Below are positions 46,441 to 59,616 of a stretch of DNA of 64,000 bases, piece by piece. Every line of letters begins with the position of its first letter. The first letter of the stretch is position 1. Made by a program: the position numbers and the translations under genes. This DNA comes from Dugong dugon (lineage: Eukaryota; Chordata; Mammalia; Sirenia; Dugongidae). The stretch spans positions 22,996,501-23,060,500 of the forward strand of contig CM057469.1 of NCBI GenBank assembly GCA_030035585.1, written 5' to 3'. Under the pieces are notes generated by a model. It did no database searches and had not been told where the DNA came from. It saw nothing but the letters and a program-made list of their open reading frames with translations.

Positions 46441-48260
46441 GTTATAAAAATGCTCATCACATGGGAGTTTACAGTAACGAACATTTTAAAAACTTCAATA
46501 TCCAAAAGTAGAGGGTTGTACTATGTAGCAGGGCCAGGCACTTTGGCTCAAAGTCCATCCTCGTAACCACTGCACCATATACTACTGTGCTCTCTCCAAC
46601 AGGTTCAAGTGTTATAAATATTGTCCATACTGATTACAAATTGCTTGAGGGTCAAAGTCATTTCTTATCATTGATATTCTCTACAGAATCTAAAATTTAT
46701 TGATTTGAAACCTTACAATAGAGCTGTATACTTTATACATTTTATTAGAGGAATCTTATAAAACTATATTTTCAGAGGCTAACTATTTTATATAAAATAA
46801 GTTCTAGAAAAACAATCTGGTGTTAACATTAGTTTATTATACAAAAATAGAGAAATGAGGAGGGGAGAACTAATCCTTTATTAGTTCATCTGTGTTTCTT
46901 CAGAATGCTTTCTGAACCTACCTTATTGCTATTGCTTATGCTGTAGTCATCATTTTAATTGTGGTATTTAAAATTGAAATGAAAATCTAGAAGACTTGAT
47001 GATTTTAAAACTACAAAAATGAAGATTTTAATATATCTCATTTAGTAAATTTACTCCATATAATTTCCAAACTAGCTTTGTTCCTTGGTCTCTATCATGA
47101 TGAATCCATGGAATGCATCGTCTTAGAATCTAGGCATTCCTAGAAGTCATTTCTTTCCAGATTGTTTTGGTTTCTAACACACACATTCAAAAACAAACAC
47201 ATGGGCTAGAAAGAAAAAATGATAGGTAATGTGCTTATCTTAACTGGGATTTAAAAATAATGAGACAGAGGGATGCCGTGCTATAAAGATTATGTAAACA
47301 GTTGCAAACATCAGTCCTGAGCTGATCAGCCCTCCTCCAGTTGAAACATTTACTTCTGCAAAATACAGATAAAAGAAAATTCCATCTGGCTTTGTTTTGA
47401 AATTTCATAATAACCATGACTGTTTCAGTGATCAAGACTATGGCTCTGAAATTAGCCTTACATTTCTTCATGGTTTAAATATCACTAAGAAATGGTGATT
47501 TAAAGAAGAGGTACTGTTATATGTATTAGCAGAAGACTGTTGCTTATTCTTTAGGGGTGATATTCAATTTTCAAGCCAATTGCATACAGGGCATTTTGTT
47601 TCAGAGGCAAGTTACTGGTTCATTCCATGTCACATGTACATTTTTATAACTATCTTTTGAAAATATATACTGCATTTTTACACAAATAACGAGTGCCGTC
47701 TGCATTTGTCAGCTGCTGCCTCCTCTCTGTGAGGTATCTTCATAAGCATGCTAAGCCAATTTTTCTTTTATAGCAACATGTGGAAAAGGATTGGCATGGG
47801 GGTGCTTGTGAGGGTGCCTCACCTGGAGAAGGCACAGCTGGCAAACAAACACAGAAGGTGCATGTTATTTGCATAAGAATACAGTAAATAGAACACATGC
47901 ATAAATCCAGTTCTGATCTATTTGGAATAAGCATTATATTTGCTCTGTGCATGTAAAACTCTTTACCATAGCAACTGTTGACCATCCTGATAATTTAGTT
48001 TTAGATAAAGAGATCTGAGACTGAAATTCAGTTGTCCTGTTATACTTAATGTTGAACACTTAAAAAAATTATTATTATAATACTGGTGCACTGACAATGG
48101 CAAGAGTGTCAGAGGAAGAAAGTCAATTTCCTTTGACACAAAGAGGAAAAATAAGAGTGGCACGTTTCTGCCGTAACTTCCAGCCTGCATTTTCATTCCA
48201 CACAATGTCACGGAATTGCCAAGTTGGAAAAACTTTGGTGCTCTGTCCCTGCATTTGCAG
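46441..48260. other. RGS7: Intron, unique AT-rich
   Basis: No repeat or gene is recognised in about 1.8 kb. It may include conserved noncoding sequence (47000-47500 is repeat-free). Confidence 0.4.
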
Positions 48261-48261
48261 A

Positions 48262-48590
48262 CGCCAACTCCAAGGTCCAGAGAAATGAGGTGACTTATTC
48301 AATATAGAAAAGGAGCCCTGATGGCTCAACAGTTAAGTGCTTGGCTGCTAACTGAAAGGCTGACGGTTTGAACTCATCCAGTTGCCTCAGCAGGAGAAAG
48401 ACCTGGCGATCTGCTCCCACAAAGACTGCAGCCTAGAAAACACTATGGGGCAGTTCTACTCTGTCACATGGGTTCACCATGAGTCAAAACCGACTGAACG
48501 GCACCTAACAACAACAATTCAAGATAGGAAATTACAGAACTAAACTAGGATTAGGATTCCAGTCCCCTGACTTGCACTGGAGAATGTTTT
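48262..48590 (-). repeat. MIR split by an AfroSINE
   Basis: A reverse MIR ('ccagagaaatgaggtgactt' on the left, 'ttccagtcccctgacttgc' on the right) interrupted by the SINE at 48311-48516. Confidence 0.65.
48311..48516 (+). repeat. AfroSINE, subtype with RTE-like tail
   Basis: A forward SINE ending GGCACCTAACAACAACA, the RTE terminus. The flanks ATTCAATATAGAAA and ATTCAAGATAGGAA form an imperfect duplication. Confidence 0.85.
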
Positions 48591-48599
48591 TCCATGATA

Positions 48600-49247
48600 T
48601 GCTCATGTGCTTCTTCAGAGGTGGATGCTGTCTCTCTGATTCAAATCAACACATGTTACAGAAACTATTCTGTCTCTTATGGAGTTCACTTACTGCCCCA
48701 CTTCCCTTCCAGCTCGTTTAGCCTGACTAACTGATGGAAATTTTGTAAGATGTATGTTTGTTGAATTTTAGAGAGAATAGTGTTTTCCATTATAATTTGT
48801 TATTGCCTTAGCACTTGTGATTGTTATAGTTTCCTTATACGGTGTGTAGACCAACTCATTTTTCTATCATCTAAATATAATAGAATCTTGTGAAAGTACA
48901 GCTCATTTTGTACCATGATGGAACTACCTGTTAGGCAGAGAGAGATACTAAATATGGGAAATGAACATTCTGATATCACATAGTTATTATATAACATAGA
49001 TCTTAGACCAGTTCTCTACACAGATATTGCACAGATCTTTTAAAAAAATTTTAACATTGTTCTGCATATTTGAAGAATTTCTTAAGGTGTTAAAAATGCT
49101 GGTATTAGACAACCAGACAGGCTGTTCTACCGTGAATATGCAACATGGGGCTACTGGTTACTCTCAGTGCCAATGGCTCTTTTTTCGGGGGCGGGGGTTG
49201 TAGGTTGATTTCTTTGAGTCCTGGGCAAATGTTATGCTCCTGTCTGA
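48600..49247. other. RGS7: Intron, unassigned
   Basis: No repeat or gene is recognised. Confidence 0.4.
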
Positions 49248-49684
49248 CTTTCCTAGGGTGTATAGCAAATGTATCACAAAGTGGGTGGCTTTATAGAACA
49301 AAAATTTATTGTCTCACAGTTCTGGAGGCTAGAGATCCAAACCATTATGTAGCCATATCAGTTCCTTCTGAGGGCTTTGAGAGAGGAACTGTTCCATGCC
49401 TGTCTCCCAGTTTCTGGTTCTGCTGGCAGTCCTTGGCATTCCTTTGCTGCTTGTACACGTCACATATCTTCACATGGTGTCTTCCCCATATGTGACTTAG
49501 TTTCTATGTCCTTCAGTTTTCTAAAACCCACTCAGGAAGGATTAGGACTAGGACCCACCCTACTCCAGTATCACTTAACTAATATCCTCAAAGAAAGACC
49601 CTATTTCCAGAAAGGTCATATTTCCAGGTACAGGAGTTAGGGCTTTAACACATCTCTTTGAGGGACACAGTTTAATACTAACAC
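49248..49684 (-). mobile_element. MaLR-like LTR
   Basis: A reverse LTR-like repeat. The left end holds the complement of 'aactgtgagacaataaa'-type sequence (tattgtctcacagttctgg) and the right end 'gagggacacagtttaatact'. It is old and lacks a clear duplication. Confidence 0.7.
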
Positions 49685-49689
49685 TTCCC

Positions 49690-51000
49690 CAAGAATTCAT
49701 CTCAAGTTTGACTGCTGCTCACTCTGCTCTATCACTGTTACTTCCCAGCGTTGTTACTTGCAGTGTATTCTCATATCAGTCCTTCCCACCATTGACTGAA
49801 CAAGGGGACTCCCTTATTGACATCTGGCATTCAAGTTTGGTTTTGTACACCGAGTGTACAGAATATGTTGCCTTTGGAAATCTGGCTATATCAGTGATAC
49901 CTCTGATGGATATAACCTTGGTCTTTGGGCTTTTAGTAGAGTTCTTTGTTGCAGAATACCCTAGTTGATCACCTGGAAGACTTTAAGTAGTGTTGAATTG
50001 GAAATGTTTAATGCAACCTGGAAGCCTAGATCAACACTAGCTACAAGTTTTCCCAATTTCTTTTGGACTAGATTAAGGGCTCCCAAACATATCATTTTAT
50101 AAGCATCAATTAACTAAACACATGGCATGACCATGAGTAGGACTCCGCTCGGTGGCAACTGGTTTTTATATTAATCACCTAGTGCATTCCTCAAAGTTTA
50201 CTCAAATTAGAATTCAGTTTTTATTTCTCCCATGTCCTGTCTATTGTATTTCACCTTGATATTTAATTCTAATCATGATTTTTGTTTACTAAAAGCAAAT
50301 TACCCTTGATTTTTCTATGTAGAGATAATGTTTAAAAAAAGAATGAATGAAAACCCGGGCACTTCCTTATAGAAGGAAGTTAAGTAGAAACTCCTGCTAC
50401 TGAGAAAATAGACTTACCTCAGTAATAACTGAAGTATAGTATTAGTTCATTTTTATTTGGACATCTTGGTGAATAAAATGTTCTACATATGAGATTTTTC
50501 CACACGACTCATCTTACCCTTTCAGATATCAATCCCAAAAGAAAATGTAATATTTCGAAGTATTTTTAAAATGACCACTTCCCTGCCTTCTTAAACAGAG
50601 AATAACAAATCCAACAGAATCTTTCCTTTATGACTCAGAATCGTTGTGATGAATGCCTAGTATTTGACTATTTACTAACTTACTTCTGTCTACTTTTTAG
50701 CTTTTCTCTTTTGTTGATTCTGTATCATCAGCTGTCATTTTTTTCTATTTTGAGTAGACTTCCTTCTAAAAGGCTTCTCCTCATACTCCACTCATAATTG
50801 CTACATCAGGTATACTTTGTGATGATAAAATAAGCACATTTGTTAATAGATGCACATAAAATAAAAGTAGATAAGATATGACAGTAATAAAAATATAGGA
50901 TTTAGGGAGATGTTTTTTGATCATTGTTTTTCTGGCCTAGAGGCATTTCTCTATCACTTCAAAATTATGGTTTGTATTTGGGAGGGGCTGAGGCTGCTAA
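49690..51000. other. RGS7: Intron with a SINE tail fragment, otherwise unique
   Basis: A forward SINE tail remnant lies at about 50110-50175 (ccatgagtaggactccgctc). The rest shows no recognisable element. Confidence 0.45.
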
Positions 51001-51009
51001 GAGTTGAGC

Positions 51010-51050
51010 CTCTGCAGCTAAGCTTATAACCACTGCACCACCAGAGCTCC
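51010..51050 (-). repeat. AfroSINE head fragment
   Basis: 'Taaccactgcaccaccagag' plus CTCC is the reversed tRNA-like head alone. Confidence 0.65.
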
Positions 51051-51059
51051 AAGGAAAAT

Positions 51060-52200
51060 ATTAATGAATTTTGAAAATATAGCGCAACTATAGAGCACTT
51101 TACTCTGAAAAACTCAACCTTCTTTTATAACATGATTTTCATTCTAATAACTTTCTCAACAAGTGTGGTCAAAAGTGAATTATGCCATGTACAATTCCAT
51201 TTGCTTTTAAAGGTTGCTGATAATTCTGTTGCTTCAGGGATTAGGCCAAAATAATACTATGAATTCATGAGGTTTAGCAAAGCTCCAGTAGGTTCACCTG
51301 GTAATAGTTGTTAGGAGATGGAGTTGTTATTTCTCAATTTGTTCATGGCTGGAATATCCAAACGAAAAATAAAGGAGAATTTAGTGATAGGTTTGTTGCT
51401 GAACTATATTTAGCTGTGTGGGTGAAGCAAGCAACGCATGTATAAGAAGATTAATTAGTGATTATTTTGCCGAGCTGTGTAATGTTGCCGAGCCATCTGG
51501 TGTGCCATTATTGGGAGGGCAATCTTCATGGCTTATTCAGTAAACTCTTCCAACAATTCATTCCAAGGCTGTCAGTGGTCCGTCCTCCAGGTTTTTATTA
51601 GACTAATACTGTGCTGAGATCTAGAAGCAGTGGCATCATGGGAAGTGTGTCCCCACATTTATCACTAACAATAAACAATTCAACATGGAAAACACCACCA
51701 CAAGCCCGCTCTAAAATCTTTTAGTGGCATTTATGCCATTAATGTCACTATCATCTTTTCTTATAACAAAATGGCTACAGCAACCCTACCTAGAAAACTT
51801 ATAAGGGTGTTTTGAAAAGAGAATATGAGTACCTACATTATCTTGAAGAGCCTAAAGAAGCTACTACTCATCACAACACAAACTAATTTGGTGTTTTTTC
51901 ATGCTGTACTGTGTTTTTTATATTCTTGGTTTGTCATTTGCTCATAAATTTTTTTGAGTAAAAAATTTGAGTTGTTTATTCATTCAGCAAACATTGATTC
52001 AATAGCTTGTTTTTTATATTGCCTAGTAAGCACCAACATTACAGTCTTAAGTGAGGCAGGAAAGTCACCCCAACTTCTTGGAGCCGGTGAATTCTCTGGA
52101 CATCCTGTGATGGAGCGCAAGACTTCTGAAATCTCAATCTCTCCTACCTGATCAAAAATCTCAAAATCATTTTATAAGCATTAGTTGGAATTCCAGAAAC
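51060..52200. other. RGS7: Intron, unique, possible conserved noncoding element
   Basis: 51240-51560 is repeat-free with balanced composition. It contains TTAATTAGTGATTATTTTGC and a CATCTGG E-box-like site. A short L2-like end occurs near 51975. No gene is seen. Confidence 0.4.
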
Positions 52201-52202
52201 CG

Positions 52203-52398
52203 AAAACCAAGCCTGATGCTGTTGAATTGATTCAACACATGGTGATCCCATGTGTCACAGAGTACATCTGCTCCGTAGAGTTTTCTTGGCTATAATCTTT
52301 ACAGAAGATTGGCAGGCCTTTCTTCAGTGGCACCCCTGGGTGGGTTCAAACTGCCAGGTTTATAGTCAAGTACAAAACATTTGCCCCACCCAAGGACC
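52203..52398 (-). repeat. AfroSINE, older subtype
   Basis: A diverged reverse SINE (ttgattcaacacatggtgat; agagttttcttggctataat). Confidence 0.78.
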
Positions 52399-53357
52399 TA
52401 GTTAGAAGTTGGGTACTCTTAAATATAAAGTCAAATGGTTTGATTTGACCTCTACATCTGAAGTATGATGTCATATAGAAATTATATTTTGAATTTATCA
52501 GTACCCACAAATATATTTCTACTGAACTCAAGGTATGTATAAAATTATCAAAACTAGTGTCCCTTAATCATAAAACTATACCTCTTGATTATATCTTGAA
52601 GGGGTGATAAAATGAGTGGTATAATCAGGTTAAACAAAAATAGGGTATTGTACCTCAGAAAAAGAGGGCTAGAAATTGCTAGGTAATCCAGTGGTTATCC
52701 TTCTTATCAGCAAACATTTACTAAGTTCTAATTATGGCCTAAATAATGAAAATCTGCAGATACAGACCTTGCCCTCTGGAAAGGTATGTTCTGTACTAGA
52801 GTTAGTGAGATAATGTTCATTCATTTCCGACTTTCTCTTCTGCAGTCTCCCTCTGTTTGCTTTTACTACATTTTCCTAATCCTCATCAAAGCTTTAAAAC
52901 CCAGCTGACTTTTTTATTTGTTTGTTTGTTTGATTGATTGATTCTAATTACATTCTTTTCTATGCTTAGAGTCCAAACTTGCTTTACATTTATCCTTCTG
53001 GGCAACTCTGTTTCCCCTTGCATAGCCATACCCTGCAAACTTCATCATGTGCTATAACTCAGTTTCTCTCTCTGGAAAGTAGTGTTAATATTTTCCTAGA
53101 CTACAGACTGCTGAGAATAAAAGGGGTAAAGATGGCTGTATTGGCTTACGTGAGCCCCCAGACTTCATAATCCTGTAATGAATGTGATATCTGCTCTGAC
53201 TGGTGCTCCCTGGCAAGAGTAACCCGGGACTCTGGTATGGGCCAGTTATCCTCACAGGGCCTCTTACCATTTTAACTTTAAAGACAATCCAAAAAACAGG
53301 AGGGTGGGAATTGTAGTCAGATGCTACTTATGACTGTCAGATTCCCTAACTCAGCAT
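52399..53357. other. RGS7: Intron, mostly unassigned
   Basis: An L2-like fragment in reverse lies near 52710-52810 (cagcaaacatttactaagtt). Otherwise nothing is recognised. Confidence 0.4.
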
Positions 53358-53812
53358 TTGTTGTTGTTAGTTGCCCTTGAGTCAGCTCCAACTCATGGCA
53401 ATCTTAAGTATAACAGACCAAAACGTTTCCCGATCCTGTACCATCTTCCTCATTGTTGTAGTTATTGTGTCAATCCATCTCATTGAAGGTTTCCCTCATT
53501 TTCAATGGCTTTCTACCTTACCAACCATGATGTCCTTTTCTATCAATTAATCTTTCCTGATGGTATGTCCAAAGTAAGTGAGTCAAAGTATCACCATCCT
53601 CACTTCTAAGGAGCATTCTGGTTGTATTTCTTCTAAGACTGATTTGTTTGTTCTTTTGGCCGTCCATGATATATACAAGAGTCTTCACCCACACCATCGT
53701 TCCGGTACATCAGTTCTTCTGTCTTCCTTTTCCACTGTCCAGCTTTTACATGAATATGAGACAATTGAAAAGATCATGGCTTGGGTCAGGTCGTCAGCCT
53801 AACTGATTTTTG
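53358..53812 (-). mobile_element. RTE LINE 3' end, reverse
   Basis: It starts with the complement of the RTE terminus (TTGTTGTTAGTTGCCCTTGA) and runs back into the coding end (atgtccaaagtaagtgagtc; cttctaaggagcattctgg; agaagactgatttgtttgtt-like). It is 5'-truncated at about 53812 with no intact frame. Confidence 0.72.
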
Positions 53813-53883
53813 TAAGTGGCCTCCCTGACAGGACTTTAGAAAAAAAATAATAAACATTATTCAATGTGTAAATAATGAAGCCA

Positions 53884-54046
53884 GGATAGCTACCATATAT
53901 TAACTCTTTACTATGCACTAAAGACTATGCCAACTTCTTTGTATGTGTTCTTATTTAATTTTCACACTAGCCTCAGAAGTTGGTTTTACTACCTTTACTT
54001 AATAGATGGGGGAGGCACAGAGAATTTAAGTAACGATAGCTAATAG
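53884..54046 (-). repeat. MIR
   Basis: A reverse MIR: 'cactaaagactatgcc', 'cttatttaattttcacac', then 'gaggcacagagaatttaag'. Confidence 0.75.
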
Positions 54047-54990
54047 GTGTTTCCCAACTTTTTGTTCTTCCTACAACCCCACGGTAGCTTCTGACTTTAC
54101 ACAAGAATCACAGAATATGTGGGTAGGTAGCTATAAGCAGCACATGCTTTGAGAGGGCCTTGACATTGAACTGAAAGGATGTGGACATGATGGAAAAGTA
54201 TATATAATTGATGAAAAGTCTACTCCTTTGTAGAAAGAGAAAGTTTTATGCAGGGACGGTCTTGATTAGGAGTGTGGAGGAAAAGATGACTGAGACAGTC
54301 AATAATGGCCTTCCAGGGACATGGCAGACAGGATGACTGGCAGTTGTTCCTTATTATTAGCAAGAATAATGCTGTTAGAGCTGGAGTTAGAAGAAGTTCC
54401 CAATTAAAATGTGTGGAAGATGCTAGACAACAATTACAAGGGGTACCCTCATACCCCATGACAGATAAAAATGTAATAACCAATGTATTAGTGACAACAC
54501 AGGCACATGGACAGAAGTTCTGGAAGAGATTGTTATGTTTAGCTGTGCCATAGCAAGGAGCTTGGTGACTCTGTACTTACTGAAGTATAAAAGCTCCCCA
54601 CAATTGATGGCTGGAAATACAAATAGATCCACGTAGTCCTGGATCTGCTGTAAGAATCTGAGGTTAAAGAATCATTTTAGCTACTTGTCTGACAAAAAGA
54701 TCTAAATATATACATGAATTATATATAAAGATACACAAACTGATAAATAAATCTCTTTCTTTGTGTTTTTTACCTACATATATGATTTTATTGGACTAGA
54801 AAACTCTCTTGCACAGCTCTAAATTTTCTAGTCTTCAAGTTAGCAAATGTTACATTGTCCCTTCACAAATGCAATAATAACTCTATTGGCCAAATTTTAT
54901 TAACCCTTTTGTTGTAAGAGATTGGTGACTACTATAGAAAGAGTATGAGTATTACAGTATTATGTTCCAACTATTTCTCAGCATATTCGG
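54047..54990. other. RGS7: Intron, unassigned
   Basis: No repeat family is recognised. An 82-codon open frame at 54305-54553 has no product that I recognise. Confidence 0.4.
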
Positions 54991-57900
54991 AAAATATAAT
55001 TTTTTTTTATTGTACTTCAGGTGAGGGTTTACAGAACAAATAGTTTCTCATGAAACAGTAGTACACATATTGTTTTATGACATTGGTTAACAACCCCACA
55101 ACATGTCAACCCTCTCCCTTCTCAACCTTTTTTTTTTTTTTTTGGTGAAAATATACATGGCCAAAGATACAACATTTCAAAAATTTCTGCATGCACAGTT
55201 CAGTGTCATCGACTATGCTCTTCCAATTGTGCCGCAGTTCTCACTTTAGATGAAGGTTTACAGAACAAAATAGTTTCTCATTTAACAGTTAGTACACATC
55301 TTGCCCTATGACAATGATTAACAACCTCACAACACATCAACACTATCCTTACTCAACCTTGGGTTCCCTGTCACCAGCTTTCCTGTCCCCTTCTGTCTTC
55401 TAGCCCTTGTCCCTGGACTGCTGTGCTTCATTAGTCCCATTTGGTTTTATGGGGCTGTCCACTCCCCGGCTGAACAGTGAACCTCGGAAGTGACTTCAAC
55501 ACTGAGCTAAAGGGGTGTCTGGGGGCCATATTCTCGGGGTTTCTCCAGTCTCCTTTAGGCCAGTAAATCTGGTCTTTTTTTTGTGAGTTAGAATTTTGTT
55601 CTACATCCTTCTCCAGCTCTGTCCAGAACCCTCTGCTGTGATCCCAGTCAGAGCAGTTAGTGGTGGTAGCCAGGCACCATCTAGCTGTACTGGAATCAGT
55701 CTGGTGGAGGCCTTGGTAGCTGTGGTCCATTAGTCCTTCAGACTCATCTTTTCCTTGTACCTTGTTCTCTTCATTCTCCCTTGCTCCCGAAGGGATGAGA
55801 CCAGTAGAGTATCTTAGCTGGCCGCTCACAGGCTTTTAAGACCCCAGACGCTACTCACCAAGTTAGAATGTAGAACATTGTCTTTATAAACTGTGTTATG
55901 CCAATTGAGCTAGATGTTCCCTGAGACTATGGTCCCCACAGCCCTCCGCCTGGCAATTCAGTCCCTCAGGGAGTTTGGATGTGTCTATGGAGCTTCCATG
56001 ACCTTTCCTTGTACAGGTTGTGCTGGTTTCCCCTGTATTGTGTACTGTCTCACCCTTCACCCAAGATACCAGTTATCTATTGTCTATTTAGTATTTCCCC
56101 TCTACCCCTCCCATCCCTGGTAACCAACAAAGATTGTTACATTTTGTGTGTGAACTTTTTCATGGGTTTTTACAATAGAGGTCTCATACAATATTTGTCC
56201 TTTTGTGATTGACTTATTTCACTCAGCATAATGTCCTCCAGTTTCATCCATGTTATGAGATGCTTCACAGATTCATCATTGTTCTTTCTCATTGCATAGT
56301 ACTCCGTTGTGTGTATGTACCATAGTTTGTTTATCCATTCATCAGTTGATGGTCCTTTGCCCATTTTTTAATAGAATTATTTGTCTTCTTGTTGTAGAGG
56401 TGTTAGATTTTCTTGTAGATTATGGAGATTAGACCATTGTCTGACTTGTACTGTCCAAAATTTTTTTCCCAGTCTGTAGGTTCTCTTTTTACTCTTTTGG
56501 TGAAGTCTTTTGATGAGCATAGGTGTTTGATTTTTAGAAGATCCCAGTTATCTAGCTTATCTTCTGGAGTTTGTGTGTTGATGGTTATGGTTTGTATCCT
56601 GTTAATGCCCTGTATTAAGGCCTGAAGTGTTGGTCCTATTTTTTCTTCTATGAACTTTATACTATTAGGATTTATATTCAGGTCTTTGATCCATTTTGAA
56701 GTAGTTTTTGTATACAGTGTGAGGTATGGGTCCTGTTTCATTTTTTTTTTCCGATGGATATCCAGTTTTGCCAGCACAATTTGTCGAAAAGACTGTCTTT
56801 TCCCCATTTGATGGAATTTGGGCACTTGTCGAAGATCAGGTGACCGTAGGTGGATGGATTTACATCTGGGTTCTCAATTCTGTTCCATTGGTCAATGTAT
56901 CTGTCATTGTACCAGTACCAAGCTGTTTTGACTACTGTAGCTGTATAGTAGGTTCTGAAGTCAGGTAGTATGAGTCCTCCAACTTTATTCTTCTTCTTCA
57001 GTAGTGCTTTACTTACAAAAAATCCCTTTCCATATAAAGTTAATGATTACTTTTTCCATCTCTTTGAAGAATGTTGTTGGTATTTGGATCGGGATTACGT
57101 TGTATTTATAAATTGCTTTGGGTAGAATTGTCATTTTCACAATGTTGAGTCTACCTATCCATGAGCATGGTGTATTTTTCCGTTTATATAGATCCCTTTG
57201 GGTTTCTTGCAGTAGTGTTTTGTAGTTTTGTTTGTATAGGTCTTTTACTTCCCTGGTTAGATTTATTCCTAAGTATTTTCTTTTTTGGGTGGCTATTATA
57301 AATGGTTCTGTTTTCCTGATTTCCTTTTCATCTTTCTCCTAATTGGCGTATAGGAATCCAACTGATTTTTGAATGTTTATCTTGTATCCTGCTACTCCGC
57401 TGAATCTTTCTGTTAGTTCCAGTAGATTTCTTGTGAAGTCTTTAGGGTTTTCTATGTATAGTATCATATCATCTGCAAACAGGGACAGTTTCACTTCTTC
57501 ATTACCAATTTGGATGCCCTTTATTTCTTTTTCTTGCCTTATTGCTCTAGCTAGAACTTCCAGCACAATGTTAAATAGGAGTGGTGTTAAAGGGCATCCT
57601 TGTCTTTTTCCTGTTCTCAAGGGGAATGTTTTTAGCCTCTCTCCATTAAGAATGATGTTGGCCATTGGTTTTGCATAGATGCCCTTTATTATGTTGAGGA
57701 ATTTCCCTTCTATACCTATTTTATTGAGAGTTTTTATCAGGAATGGGTGTTGTACTTTGTCGAATGCCTTTTCTATGTCAATTGATATGATCATGTGATT
57801 CTTTCCTTTCCTTTTATTTATGTGGTGAATTATGTTGATTTGATTTTCTAATGTTGAACCATCCTTGCATACCTGGTATGAATCCTACTTAGTCATGGTG

Positions 57901-58489
57901 TATTATTTTTTTGATATGATGCTGAATTGTATTGGCTAGAATTTTGTTGAGAATTTTTGCATCTATACTCATGAGAGTTATTGGTCTGTAATTTTTTTTT
58001 GTATGTGGTGTCTTTGCCTGATTTTGGTATTAGCATTATGCTGGCTTCATAGAATGAATTCCTTTTCTATTCTCTAAAATAGCTTGAGGAGTACTGGTAC
58101 AAGTTCTTCTGTGAATGTTTTGTAGAATTCTCCAGTGAAGCCTTCTGGGCCAGGGCTTTTTTTTTGTTGTTGTTGTTGGGAGTTTCTTTTATTACCTTTT
58201 CAATCTTTTCTCCTGTTATGGCTCTGTTCAGATTTTCAACCTCACTTTGTTGTAGTTTGGGTAGGCCGTGTGTTTCTAGAAATTTATCCATTTCCTCTAG
58301 GTTTTCAAATTTGTTGAAGTATAGTTTTTCATAATATTCTGTTATGATGCTTTTTATTTCAGTTGGGTCTGTTGTATTGCCCCCCATTTCATTTCTTATT
58401 TGGGTTATTTGCATCCTCTCCTGTTTTTCTTTTGTCAGTCTGGCCAGTGGTTTGTCGATTTTGTTGATTCTTCAAAAATATAATTTTTT
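54991..58489 (-). mobile_element. L1-C: 5'-truncated LINE-1 with 15-bp TSD
   Basis: The L1 occupies 55006-58474 in reverse, flanked by AAAATATAATTTTTT at 54991-55005 and 58475-58489. The right flank TTTT|AA is the classic L1 endonuclease site. It is truncated at the position equivalent to L1-A 5610, so it has no ORF1 or 5'UTR. About 415 bp (L1-A 3071-3485) is missing at 56353. Confidence 0.93.
56170..58474 (-). pseudogene. L1-C ORF2 remnant
   Basis: A partial ORF2. The RT palm is readable at 57339-57794 ([30 protein letters not shown]), so the catalytic Asp pair is kept. Upstream (58067-58414) the finger region is interrupted by a poly-T expansion. The Cys-rich C-terminal region is almost entirely lost in the 415-bp deletion. 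Multiple frameshifts make it non-functional. Confidence 0.9.
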
Positions 58490-58572
58490 AAATGTCAAAT
58501 AAATGTTTTCATAGTTATATCTAGGATACTCACTATAGAATATTGAGAGTTAGAGTATTCTAGACAATCAAT

Positions 58573-59060
58573 CATAGTACTGTAGGCTCACTTAGAGATA
58601 GATAGCTTTCATTGAATCACTCCAACTCTTAACAACCCTGTGTACAACAGAATGAAACGTTGCCTGGTCCTACGTCATCCTCACAATTGCCACATGTTCA
58701 AGTTTATTGTTGTGGCCATTGTGCCAATCCATCTCACCAAGGGTCTCCCTCAACCTTGCTTGCTTCTATTCTTCAAACATGATCTTCACCTCTAACAATT
58801 GATCCTGCCTGATGACATGTCCAAAGAAGGCAAGTCAGACAGTGTTCTGTTGCGATCTATAAGGTTTTCATTGGTTAATTTTCAGAGGTAGATCACCAGG
58901 CCTTTCTTCCTGGTCTGTCTAAGACTAGAATATCTGCTGAACCAGTCTTCTATTGGTGACCCTGCTGGTAGTTGAAATACTAGTGGTATAGCTTCCAGCT
59001 ATAGGAAGCTACAGGAACATGCAAACTAACAGACGAGTGGTGGCCTTTCTACCAGGCTCA
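58573..59060 (-). mobile_element. RTE LINE, internally deleted, reverse
   Basis: The left part is the RTE 3' end (acaaccctgtgtacaacaga; ccatctcaccaagggtctcc). At about 58840 it jumps to the 5' part (aggttttcattggttaattt; gtggtatagcttccagct). The central body is missing, as in 24984-25355. Confidence 0.65.
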
Positions 59061-59616
59061 CTTGGTGCAACATAATTGGTCATAGATACATCAGCATTCT
59101 CTGTCAGCATCACATAATGATGGTCTATTTCCTTAGTAAAATCACTAATAATAGTAGACATCCATGATAGAGGTCAGGGACAGTTCGAGTAAAAACACTT
59201 CAAAATTTTAAATTGCTATATAAATGCGTAATAGAATTGTTTGTAGAACATTAACATGTAGCAAAACATGTGCCATCTATAAAAATTAGGGGACCGGATT
59301 CTGTGATAGCCTTCTGGTTTCAGTGCCCACAACTCTGTGTTCTCAATGGCTGGTCTTCGTGGAGTGAGGGTGGGCTGTGTGGTTACTGCACATTCACTCA
59401 CTCACTACCCAGGAACCACAGTCATCTTAATACCTTGCATAAAAGAGCTGAAAGGAAATGTAGAACACAAGGTTTTCAGGATGTCAAGAATTCAGATGCA
59501 AGTATGTGCTCAGAGGGAACCAGAAAAAAAAAATGTTATACTCCTCTAAGTCCACAATAAAAAGATAAATAAGGAATTAAAGCTTTTCTGTGTTCTTTTT
59601 TGTTTTCACAAAACAG
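59061..59616. other. RGS7: Intron upstream of the second exon, unique
   Basis: No repeat is recognised. It leads into a T-rich tract and the acceptor at 59616. Confidence 0.45.

Noticed and set aside
54305-54553. An 82-codon + strand frame in unique intron sequence
   Set aside because: No recognisable family, splice context or repeat structure; chance length in mammalian DNA.
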